Source of the DNA: Ustilaginoidea virens
Lineage: Eukaryota; Ascomycota; Sordariomycetes; Hypocreales; Clavicipitaceae
Direction: 5' to 3'
Assembly (NCBI RefSeq): GCF_000687475.1
Contig: NC_057316.1
Coordinates: 558,001 to 622,000, forward strand
DNA: 64,000 nt
How positions within the stretch are numbered: the first letter of the stretch is position 1; each line of letters starts with the position of its first letter. The notes beneath the pieces were generated by a model. It did no database searches. It worked only from the letters and a program-made list of their open reading frames with translations, and was not told the origin of the DNA. The position numbers and the translations under genes were made by a program. Positions 1 to 9,818 of this stretch are shown here, piece by piece.

Positions 1-138
1 ATTGTTCCCTCCTCTTTCTCTTCGTTCCCTCTGCCCCTTCCCCCGCCTCGTCTTTTCTTCTCTTTTCTCACTATCCAAGAAAAGAAAGGGCAGAAACGCA
101 ACTGGAATCGCAAATGAGTTGCTCTCTCCAGAGCGCAT
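1..138. other. Pyrimidine-rich flank downstream of the Tre-like gene
   Basis: Bases 1-70 on the plus strand are strongly C/T-rich with many CTT, TTC and CCC runs. Such tracts often occur in fungal promoters or 5' UTRs, but no plus-strand gene follows here, since the next sequence is the terminal exon of the minus-strand gene. It may simply be that gene's purine-rich 3' flank. No other element was recognised. Confidence 0.4.
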
Positions 139-2932
139 CTAAGGAGCGCCTAATTGCAAGACAGTCGCCGCTTGTCGTAATATGCCCGCAGTTTTGGTCG
201 TGATGAGCTTTGCCAATTCCCAATCGCCAACTTCGACGGTGTCTCGGATTGCTGGGAAGTATGCAACATCAAATGTTGACCACTTCTGAGGGCCAAACGC
301 AACGTGCTTGAACTGAGTGCGGTTCGGAATCTATCGGAAGAGTCAGACAACCAAGGCAACAATAACAATTTAGAGCAATCATGCATGAAGAACTTACACC
401 GCCGCCGAATTCCAGGTCTAGGAGCGAAGCTTCAAACGCAGCCATCTTGTCGTTGTACAGGAGACGTTGTTGTCCGAGGTTGTTTGCTTCGAAACCATTA
501 CTGAGGACCATTGCCCGATCCCACTCCAGTTCCCATTTCTCAAACTCTTCGGCATTGCTCTTGACCAACTCGATGGCATCCTTCAATTCCCCAAAAGGAA
601 TCTTTGACGCTTCCTCCTTGGCTCCCTTCTGCTCATGTATCCAGGCTTCCAGATCGTGAGCCCAATGGCCCAACCTTCTCGCATATCCAACAAGGTCAAA
701 GGGCAAAATAGCTCGGTCTGCTAGGTCCAGCACTAACAATCCAATGACTTGCCCCATGAGCCCGTGGTAGACAAAGTTTGGGTCTATTACCTGCTCGACC
801 AAGTTGAAATTGTCGTAGCTCGAGCCGTAAAGAACAGGATTACCTGCAAACTGAAGGTCTATAGAGCTTGTGCCGGCAACGTGTTGAAATGGAACAAAAT
901 CACTACCTCCTCCAACGCCGTCTAGTTTGGCTTGCCGAGCGTCCCACTGTTGTTTTATAGTCGCATTGCCGTTTGGGTCCATCACTCGTTCCATAGCCCG
1001 GATCAATGCGCGTTCCAAAATCGGCGATCCAGTGGCCTTGAACTCGGTCCCGGAAACAGCATCGTCTAAATTGATGTAAGCGTAGGCATTGGCTCGTAGT
1101 GCTCTGGAATCGATGAATTCCTCGACATATTCGGTGGATCCAATCGTGTTAAACTCCGCAGCATCCCACGACATGAACTCAATCGTACGTAGTGGGCGCC
1201 ATCCTCGACTTAGCAGGCTACCGAAAACGCGAGCTAGCTCAATCATGACGGCCGTTCCAGAATGAGGCTGCGTTGCGCCAAAGGCAAAGGTGTCTCGGTG
1301 ATTCCCAATGATGATCGACTTGCTCGATTGTTCCATCCCCTCAATCCTACCATAGACGTTCCAGATCCGTTGGCGTTCCACTTCGTCTTGTTCGTTCTGC
1401 AGACGAACGATAGGTGACGCTTTGTCTCCGGTCCACCACTCGTCCATTTCTTGTGCGCTTCCTTTCCACTCCTCTGGGACTTTCTGCCCATGGCCCTTCA
1501 GGTGCTGCAGCAAAATCTTAGCGTCCCTCCAAGCAAGTGGAAGGCTCGGGATTTTCACTAATCCAGATGCATCCTCAATGTTTACCCTTTGATTCTTCTT
1601 CTTGCTCTCCCATCCAGGAGTTAGCACATCACCCATGACCCAACCTCTCAGGCTCACTGAGCCACGACGCACACCATCTTCAGGCATAAATCGTCCCTTT
1701 GGTGCAGGGTTCCCTTTGATAAAACCATCATCCGATGGGTCGCTGTAAATTAAGCATCCAGAAAATCCCGCCAGCTCTGCTGCTTTGACCCTGAGCCCGT
1801 CATCCCGTTGGGAGCCATTGTACCGTACTAGAGCAACAGCTCCAGTTGTATCAATTCCGCTGTCCTTGAGTTTCTGAAAGTCTTCTCTAGACCCGTAATT
1901 TGCGTATATGAGCGGACCTTTTACATCCCCCGACTTGGAAAGACCGTGAAAAGAATACGTCTGCCGCCCTGCCGTCTCTCCGCCGCGCTCTTCCTCGTCC
2001 AACTTGGCGGTCCAGATAGCCTTCTCTCCATTCTTATCCATGATTTGCACGGTTCGACCGTCCTTTCGTGGATAGTTTACGTATGCATAGTATTCATCGA
2101 GCTGCACACTGTCGAGTCGTGCACGGCCAAACATGCTCTGGACATCCACAGCGGTCGCATAATCCCCTTCCGTACCGGCAATGTGGGCATAATGTGAGTA
2201 GTGTAAAACAGAAGCTCGCATACGTAGTGGATCAATACTCGACTGCACAAAATGCTTGAGGTCTTCTGAATCGAAGCGCATGCCTCTCGTTAAAGGAGTA
2301 TCGAAGCCACTAAAAAATCCGCTTGCGAAGAGAAAGTAGACGAAGCCGATGATGACAAGCAGGGCGAAAAGTCTCGCAAAAACGATGATCATGGTCATAG
2401 AAGTAAGCTGCGGCCATTGCCATTGCCATGGCCTGGTACCAGCGTTCGTCTCGTTTTCGTTATTGTTTTCATTACTCGTCGATTCAGACCGACCAGAGGG
2501 AAGCTGGATTCGAAGTCGGGGGAGGCTCAGCCGCCACTTCCACTTCCACTTGGGCAGCGATAATGAAAATCCGATCCTTTTGCTCCATATTGATGACAGG
2601 GACCTCGAAGGCTCCTCTATCTCTATCTCTTGCATTTCTCGCCGTACGTGGGTCGCCTCATCGTCATCGTCTGTACCGCTGTCGCTCCCGAATAGACTCG
2701 ACTCATCATCCGTTTCTACCGTTGGGGGCTGGTATCCCTGAGGAGCTCTTGAGGGTCCTGCGAAACTGTCTGCTTGATGCAGAAGTGACTGTTGCTCGGT
2801 ATGCTGAGCATCCTGGTCATCAATCGAAGACCTGGACGGAGCCCGGCGATAGTCGCGACGTCCCTCCGTTGCCAACGCCTCGTCATATGTCGGCGGAACC
2901 GGGTCGTAAAATGGCGTCTTTTCGGAGGGCAT
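139..2932 (-). CDS. Transferrin-receptor/GCPII-family membrane protein, Tre1/Tre2-like, predicted peptidase-dead
   Basis: Two exons, 2932..398 and 330..139, give 908 residues. The start lies in a good context (CCCACC before ATG). Residues 13-16 are PPTY, a PPxY motif of the kind bound by WW domains of Rsp5/Nedd4 ubiquitin ligases. An acidic, disordered N-terminus and a Lys/Trp-rich basic stretch (about 128-146) precede one transmembrane helix (about 180-206), suggesting a type II protein. A PA-like domain (about 325-440), an M28-like domain (about 520-735) and a TFR-dimerisation-like C-terminus follow. Compared with human GCPII, His377 is kept (H545), as are Glu425 (E593) and Asp453 (D623). 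Bridging Asp387 is Gln (Q555), catalytic Glu424 is Ala (A592) and His553 is Gly (G703). Catalysis therefore looks lost, as in transferrin receptor. Yeast Tre1/Tre2 act with Bsd2 and Rsp5 to send the metal transporter Smf1 for degradation; a similar adaptor role is inferred. A Vps70-like role is the alternative. Confidence 0.88.
331..397 (-). other. Intron of the Tre-like gene (67 bp, phase 0)
   Basis: Read on the minus strand, the donor is GTAAGT (397-392), a CTGAC branch-point-like motif lies about 15 bases before the acceptor, and the acceptor is TAG (ending at 331). Without splicing the frame runs into Cys-rich, non-family sequence and stops near 269. With splicing the frame continues for 63 residues (first residues IPNRTQFKH, ending LQLGAP) that resemble the family's conserved C-terminus. 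Confidence 0.92.
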
Positions 2933-3760
2933 GGTGGGCTGGGCGCAATCGGCTACGCGACCTATGTTGCAAAGGAGCTCGATGTTTCAAGCCCATAAAA
3001 GGAAAAAACCTGCATCCAAAGGAGCCCTAGCAGGTTGGTTCGTCGTCTTGCCCGAATTACCTTTCCGATGCTGGCTCGGCTTGCCGACGTTGCTGAAGCC
3101 TTGACGAAGTGACTAATTTATCGAGGCAATAACAAGCGTTGAAACCAATAAAGGAACAAAGAGTACACATAAAACCGAAGATAGGAGGTATTCTTCTAAT
3201 CAAGTTGCATTTTTTAATAGGTAAAGCCGGAGGATAGCTGCTAGTTTGAGAGCGTTTTGCGTATTTGTTGGGCGACCCTTATCAGTCAAGGACACCAGAC
3301 AGGAGGCATGCTGGTGTCAAGCCGTGCTTCTCTCCGCCATACGCAACCCCTGGCCAATGTCGAGGCGATGCCAGGCATATCATTTCAAATAAACCATATT
3401 AAATACGTCTTAATAACTATAATTATACTTACAATGGCGTGACAACTGTAAAACAATATGCAGAAATAATAAAAACATAATTCTTTTTTTAAATTATTTA
3501 TATTATATTTTACTTGGTAGATCTTTATTACTTTATAATATAATTAGATTCTTATTTAAATATAATGATATGTTAAGAATTCGGGCTATGCCAGTCTCAT
3601 ACTAAGAGCAAGCTTATAGTAAGTGCGCGCGGCCAAAGGGATATAGGTGTTAATTATATCAAGTAAGAGTAATTTAGTACAATACGTACTATTTTTACCT
3701 ACTTGGCAATTAGTAAAAATATAGGTGCAAGCCCGGCAATGTGTGCAGACACCCTATTGC
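2933..3760. other. Intergenic flank between the Tre-like gene and the transposon block
   Basis: The first 500 bases have mixed composition and should hold the promoter and 5' UTR of the minus-strand gene; no clear TATA box was picked out. From about 3440 the sequence becomes very A/T-rich, apart from a short GC patch near 3626-3640. No convincing gene was found. The last 5 bases (ATTGC) are the presumed left target-site duplicate of element A1, whose partner is outside the window. Confidence 0.5.
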
Positions 3761-4517
3761 TATTGCAATTCGAAAGATCACTATAAAGCAAAGCCTTACT
3801 AGCTAGCTAGATGACATAAGACTGTCTGCGACCTGTGACTTAATCTTAGTATAAATACTAGATTCGTCACTAAGTCCTAAGACTATATAAGTGCTATAAA
3901 GCGAGGCAAGTGTAAAGGCAAGGCAAATATAAGATAACCAGAATAACGTAGGAAAGGTGAGAGTTAAGAGGCATATAGTGCATTAATAGGTTCGATTGTG
4001 CTACCCTTCTGCTATCTAGAAAGAAGGGGGAAAGCTATCCTATATATACACGAAGGAGGGGTGGGCCCAGGCATCCAGGGTAGCCAGTAAGAGAGCTCCC
4101 CGTAATGCTCGTCACTAATTCCGCTATATCCGACTAACCCCGCTATATCCGGCCTTTCCAACCACCCTAGCCACCGCACTAGTAATTAGTCACCGCACTA
4201 GTAACTAGCCACTACGCTAGTGACTAACCACCACACTAGTGGACTAGCCACCACACTAGTAGACTAGCCACCACGCTAGTAGGCCGCCACCACGCTAGTA
4301 GGCCACCACGCTAATTTAGCAATGCCACACCTTTTTAACAAGGCCTACCTTACTTGATATACAGTAAATAATCCACTGAAAATCCTTAAGGTAAAAGGCA
4401 AAGGCCTAAGGTTAGTAAGACTACTATAAGTCTAAGAGGCGGTATAAGGGCCAGAAGGTTAGTAGGCCAGTAGGGCATTAGGCCAGCAGCCTAGTAGGCT
4501 ACTATAGGATTTTAACA
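3761..4517 (-). repeat. LTR-A (3' LTR of A1, 757 bp)
   Basis: The plus strand reads TATTGCAATT at the left end and TTTTAACA at the right end, the reverse complement of the family ends TGTTAAAA and AATTGCAATA. Bases about 4180-4320 hold a degenerate tandem array of CTAGTGTGGTGG-like units that varies in copy number between copies. Confidence 0.88.
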
Positions 4518-4633
4518 CCCCCTCTGATTAGCTACTGTAATAGCAAGCTAATTGTATAAAGGATAAGGAAAGAAAATACAGTAAAAGTGCTAAGGAAAAA
4601 CATAGGAAAAACCTTAGTAAAAGTAGTATAAGT

Positions 4634-5027
4634 TAGCAGGCCCTAAGGCCTAGTAACTCACGGAACCTAGTAAATTTAGGGCCCGGCAGTGGCTTTGTAA
4701 GACCGTCAGCAGGCATACTATTAGTAGGTAAGTAGGTAATTTTTACCAAGCCCAGCTAGGCTTGCTCCCTAATATACCGGAATTTTAATAGCGTATGCTT
4801 AGTGCGAGCATGCTGATTAGGGTCGTTAGAATTTGAAATAAAGCCCTAGTTATCGCATACAGCGGTATAGGGCGTAAAATATCAATTTCTAGCTCCTTGC
4901 AAAGGTTAGAAAGCTACTATACTTCACGGATAGTCTTAAGTAATATATTAGATTTAGCTTCTAAAGTAGATAGCACTACTAAAGAGGCTCGCTTAGAACG
5001 CCAGCTAATAAGACCACTATTAATAGT
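4634..5027 (-). pseudogene. Copia A1 pol relic: RNase H C-terminus
   Basis: The minus-strand translation matches the last part of the A3 Pol (29230-29625), including the RNase H segment with Ser-Thr-Leu-Glu-Ala-Glu near its start and the terminal motif with Thr-Lys-Pro-Leu-Pro-Gly-Pro. TAG stops interrupt it. It is cut at 5027 by insertion of B1. Confidence 0.75.
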
Positions 5028-5772
5028 TGTTGAAATCAGCGCCTTTTTGCTGTATTTTGGTACTGGTCTCGCTACCGTACGACGTCTCTACGTTGAGATA
5101 TCGCGGTGGCTATACCAGGCGCTATGGTGGGGCACAGCGCCCCACAACGCCGATTACAGTGGGCCATAGCGCCGGTCACAGCACCGGCACAGCGACCCAC
5201 ATCCGGCCACAGCGGCCGGTTACAGCGGGCCACAGGGCCCACAATAGGCGGCGCATTTCTACGGAATTACCAAATGGGCAAATCAGCACTTTCGGCCTTC
5301 TATATACAGTCACCCGCTATATCGAGCCTTTACGGCATACCGATATAGGGCTTCCGGCCCGTACGGCAGACCGGTATAGGGCTTCCGGCCCGTACGGCAG
5401 GCTGTTATAGGGCATCCGGCATACCGCTATAAGCCACTAGGCTTGGTTGGGTAGGCACTGGGTAGGATATTGGGCACAGACTGGGCACGGTTGGGCAGAC
5501 CGACTTTTCGTCGGGTTTTTCGCTATTTTTACGGTTTTTCATTATTTTCAACCACTTTTTCAAGATAGTAGAAATATGCCTAAAATTCCCTCTTTCTAGC
5601 TAGAATAGTCACCAAAAATTAGAATTAGATTTCCCTGACATTTTTGCTCTAGTCAACCTCTTATGCGCTTTAAATCTTTAACTAGCTCTTTGTTTTATTC
5701 TGCAACGCCTTATACGCCACTATCGGTATCCAGTATATTTCTAACAGTATTCTGAATCACCATTTTGCAACA
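5028..5772 (+). repeat. LTR-B (5' LTR of B1, 745 bp)
   Basis: It starts TGTTGAAATC and ends TTTTGCAACA, canonical TG...CA. Bases about 5100-5430 contain GC-rich repeated motifs: GCCACAGCGCC-like units, then units of the type ACCGGTATAGGGCTTCCGGCC. The small open frames in this stretch are products of the repeats, not genes. Confidence 0.88.
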
Positions 5773-5786
5773 GGTTATGAGCCCGG
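5773..5786 (+). other. Primer-binding site of B1, complementary to initiator tRNA-Met anticodon arm
   Basis: GGTTATGAGCCCGG lies immediately after the LTR. Its reverse complement, CCGGGCTCATAACC, matches the anticodon stem-loop of eukaryotic initiator tRNA-Met, with anticodon CAT inside CTCATAA. Drosophila copia is known to prime from a cleaved 5' half of this tRNA; the same mode is inferred here. Confidence 0.75.
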
Positions 5787-6058
5787 TGTCTAAAGGCTTC
5801 CAGCTTAAGACTTTTTTACGCTAACTTAGGATTTTTAATGCATTTGACAGCTAACCTTCTAGAAATCTACTAATAAGGGACTGATCATCCCAGATTTAAG
5901 AACCCAGCTACCACACCAAGCTGCAATATATCCTCTTTGCAATAGGATTTTCTAAGGTTATTCCTTAACGCAGCTTTCTTCTAGATTTTTTATCTAGATT
6001 TTTAGTCTTAATTTTCTTTGCATTTTTAAGATATTCCGGCATCTTTTCTCTTCCTACA
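5787..6058 (+). other. B1 5' leader
   Basis: Non-coding sequence between the primer-binding site and the inferred gag start. It is T-rich with no conserved motif that I recognise. B2 carries the homologous leader at about 16900-17163. Confidence 0.5.
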
Positions 6059-7069
6059 ATAGCTAGTCAGAATATTCCTACTAATAACCCAGGTCATAAT
6101 AACCCAGGCCACAATAACCCAGGTTACCAAGTTCCTAATACAGCAGAGGTAGAAGAATCTAATAATAACTAGGAAATTACCCAGCTTAGGAAAGACTAAT
6201 AGGAAATAAGAAAAGAATTCAACTATAAATTTAATCGAATGAATTCTAAAATCGATTTTTTGGCTGATAAAATGGGCACTTTAGTAGACAGACTAACTAA
6301 GCCTATTGCTAGCCTACCATCATAAGACATAATGGATGTGGATACCTTCTAAACCCCTATAGGTAAGGGAAATACGCTACTACCTAAAGCCCAGCAACCC
6401 CTGCCGGTTCTATCTAGTATTAGCAGCTAAGTTAGCGCTATAGCTATTAAAGAACTGGCTAAAACAGCCAATAGATTCTAAGAATCTTATAAGCTAAGGG
6501 GGGCATCTAATTTTAACTAATGGAAATAGGCCCTTATAATTCAACTTAGGGCATTTAATATCGCTAAATTTATCGAAGAACCTTCTATTACTAGCCATTT
6601 TAACGATTCAGAGCAAGCACTTTTACTATTACTTATTAAGAATAGTTGTATAAAAGGACTAGCTAACGCTATCAACTGGTGCACTAACCTAGAGTCAGCC
6701 TTTACGTTACTTACTAAATAGTATTCTTACTTATTAGATATACAGCGGACCCACCTATACCCTGCCTTCTATTACCTAAATTTTACAGGCTATAAGGGTA
6801 CCTTTGAATCTTTTAACGCCTCCTTTAATAGCTACCTATCTAGGCTGCAAATTTTAGGCTCTTATATATAACCTTTCGACCAAATCAGCCAGTATTTATA
6901 TGCTATAAAAGGGGTCTTTTTTCAGTAGGTAGAATGGCACTATATAATGATGAGAATCGCCTATACTTAGGGAAATATATTAAATATTAACCTGCAATTT
7001 TATATGGTTAATTTACTAGAAGAATAATATATTAAAGGATTATTAATAATAAGGGCTACTACCTACCTT
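6059..7069 (+). pseudogene. Copia B1 gag relic
   Basis: The reading frame starts at an ATA that was probably ATG before mutation (next residues ASQNIPTN). An Asn/Pro/Gly-rich N-terminus is followed by the Copia Gag-type segment containing FNQWKQAL and later FTGYKGTFESFNASF. Several in-frame TAG or TAA codons stand where CAG, CAA or TGG is expected. It is interrupted at 7069 by A2 and resumes at 54225 with a Ser/Asn/Lys-rich tail. Confidence 0.75.
7065..7069. other. Target-site duplication ACCTT, left copy (A2)
   Basis: ACCTT directly precedes the A2 LTR end at 7070 and recurs directly after the other A2 LTR at 54220-54224, 47 kb away. Joining the flanks restores a continuous family B gag sequence. 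Confidence 0.88.
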
Positions 7070-7846
7070 TATTGCAATTTTCAAGGTCACTATAAAAGCA
7101 GAGCCTTACTAGCTAGCTAGATGGCACGAGACTATCTGCGACCTGTGAACTAATCTTAGTATAAATACTAGATTTTTCATCAAGTCCTAAGACTATATAA
7201 GTGCTATAAAGCAGAGCAAGTGTAAAGGCAAGGCAAATATAAGATAACCAGAAAACGCAGGGAAGGTAAGAAGTTAAGAGGCATATAGTGCATTAATAGA
7301 CTCGATTGTGCTACCCTTCTACTATCTAGAAAGAAGGGGGAAAGCTATCCTATATATACACGAAGGAGGGATGGGCCCAGGCATCCAAGGTAGCCAGTAA
7401 GAAAGCTCCCCGTAATGCTCGCTATGCCACGTATATGATACGTCAGCAAACCCACTATATCCGGCCTTTCCAACCACCCTAACCACCGCACTAGTAACTA
7501 GCCATTACGCTAGTAGACTAACCACCACGCTAGTATACTAGCCACCACACTAGTGGACTAGCCACCACGCTAGTGACTAACCACCACACTAGTGGACTAG
7601 CCACCACACTAGTAGGCCGCCACCACGCTAATGGGCTACCACGCTAATTTAGCAATGCTACACCTTTTTAACAAGGCCTACCTTACTTGATATACAGTAA
7701 ATAATCCACTGAAAATCCTTAAGGTAAAAGGCAAAGGCCTAAGGTAAGACTACCATAAGTCCAAGAGGCGGTATAAAGGCCAGAAGGTTTGTAGACCAGC
7801 AGGGCATTAGGCCAGCAGCCTAGTAGGCTACTATAGGACTTTAACA
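7070..7846 (-). repeat. LTR-A (3' LTR of A2, 777 bp)
   Basis: Ends TATTGCAATT and CTTTAACA on the plus strand. A CTAGTGTGGTGG-type minisatellite spans about 7490-7650. The polypurine tract (plus-strand CCCCCTCTG, 7847-7855) follows directly, fixing this as the 3' LTR of a minus-strand element. Confidence 0.88.
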
Positions 7847-7959
7847 CCCCCTCTGATTAGCTACTATAATAGCAAGCTAATCGTCGTATAAAAAATAGGA
7901 AAAGAAAATACAATAAAAGTGCTAAGGAAAAACATAAGAAAAACCTTAGTAAAAATTAG

Positions 7960-9818
7960 TATAAGTTAGCAGGCCCTAAGACCTAGTAACTCGCGGAACC
8001 TAGTAAATTTAGGGCCCGGCAGTGGCTTGGTAAGACCATCAGCAGGCATACTATTAGTAGGTAAGTAGGTAATTTTAACCAAGCCTAGCTAGGCTTACTC
8101 CCTAATATACCGGAATTTTAATAGCATATACTTAGTGCAAGCGTGCTGATTAGGATCATTAGAATTCAAAATAGAGCCCTAATTATCGCAGTATAACGGT
8201 ATAGGGCGTAGAATATCGATTTCCAGCTCCTTACAAAGGTTAGAAAGCCACTAGACCTTACGGATAGTCTCAAGTAATATATCGGATTCAGCTTCTAAAG
8301 TAGATAGCACTACTAAAGAGGCTCGCTTAGAATGCCAGCTAATAGGACCACTATTAACAGTAGTAAGAAAGCCTCTAGTAGATTTAGAGGTTTCTTTACA
8401 GCTAGCAAAATCGCTATCAGAATAAGCGGTTATAATAGGCTATTAGTTCCTTTTAGTAGTACTAAAGCAAATAGCTAGGTTCTTAGTGCCTTTAAAGTAG
8501 CTAAAGCTGCCTTTCGCAGCATTTAAATGTATATTAATTGCCTTAGACATAAACCAAGAGAGGTATTGCGTAGGAAATACTAGGTCGGGCCTAGTTATTA
8601 TTATAAGCCATATTATAGTGCCAGTAAGGCTCTAATAAAGGCTCTAATTAGTAGGGCTAAGGTCTTTTCCACTAGATTCATTTAGAATCCCTAGTTAAAG
8701 TAGAATTAACTGAGGTTTAGTATCCTGTAAGCCGAATTTAGCTAAAACCTCTGCTATAAATTGGGCTTAATATAGCCATAATAAACCTTCCTTCCTATTT
8801 CATATAATTTGTACGCCTAAGAAAAAGGAAGCCGGACCGCGGTCTTCTATAGCATAGACCTTATGAAATTTCCTTTTTAGCTAGTTAATATAAGTTATAT
8901 TTAGACTAACTAATAGGCAATCGTCAACATAAGTGACGATAAAGGTGCTGGTTTGCTTATTTTAAAAGACGGCAGTATTAGATGCTAAAGGTAAGAAGCC
9001 TTCACTAGAAATCAGGTCTTTTAGCCGGTATTGCCATTCGCGGGGTGCTTGTTTTAGCCCGTATAGGGCCTTCTTTAGTAAAATAGCTTACTTAATAAAG
9101 GGATTAAAGCCGGCTTCTTTAAGTAAAATTAGTAGATATTGCCATTGAATATCAGACCAAAGCTTGCTATCGCTATTAGTTAGTAGTAAGCTCTCTGTAA
9201 ATTTAAGAAATCTATTAGGAATATCTATATAAATAGTCTTAGAAAGTTTGCTATTTAGGAAGGCGCCTATAAAGTCGATCTGCTCTATTTCCTAGTTATT
9301 ACTAGCAGCCAAAGCTAGTATAACCCTCTAGGTAGGTGGGATAGAGGTAGAAGCATAGGTATACTAAAAGTCCTTTCCTTCGACTTACATAAAACCCTTA
9401 ACAACCAATCTAGCCTTATATTTTATATGCTGATTATTAGCATCCTTTTTAACCCGAAAAACAGGCCTATTGCGTATAATTTTTCTATCAATAGGAACGC
9501 TAGACTTAGGAATAAATTAGAAGACTTTAGTATCTAATAACTGCTTAAATTCCTTAAATAATGCCTTTATCCAAAGGTCTTTTTCAGGGCTTTATAGTAT
9601 ATCCTTCCAGCTATTAGGCATACCATTAGGGGCCTTTTTAGCTAGCTTACGCTTAGCTGTATAGCAGGAATCCCATATTAGGTGATATAAATCATAATTA
9701 GGGAATAAGTCGGTAGGGCTGGTAGGGTTAATAGGGCTGGCAGGTATAGCAGAGCCAATAAGGCCAGCAGGGCTAGTAGGGCCAGCAAGGTCGGCAGGAG
9801 TAAGGCTAATAAGGATAT
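7960..9818 (-). pseudogene. Copia A2 pol relic: reverse transcriptase and RNase H
   Basis: Minus-strand translation gives, from 9640 downwards, an RT core homologous to A3, with the catalytic TYVDDCLLV at about 8910-8940 intact, then a Copia RNase H ending near 7960. Numerous TAG and TAA codons interrupt it. The upstream linker toward integrase begins near 9700 with Gly-Pro-rich repeats and is cut at 9818 by B2; it resumes at 17907. Confidence 0.75.

Larger units (their letters stand above)
3761..5027 (-). mobile_element. Copia family A, copy A1 (3' end only, interrupted by B1)
   Basis: The outermost and, by nesting logic, oldest element. It consists of a minus-strand 3' LTR (3761-4517), a polypurine tract (CAGAGGGGG on the minus strand, 4518-4526) and the end of pol. 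It stops abruptly at 5027 where the B1 LTR begins; the homologous sequence in copies A2 and A3 continues without a break. The remaining 5' part should lie beyond the right edge of the window, after B1. Confidence 0.82.

Noticed and set aside
1946..3030. Several plus-strand open frames of 63-200 codons over the Tre-like gene
   Set aside because: They lie antisense to a clear family protein and show no domain; they are shadows of its codon use.
5027..5410. Arg/Gly/Thr-rich open frames within LTR-B (also 17569-17943)
   Set aside because: They recur only where the GC-rich LTR repeats occur and are read in several frames at once.
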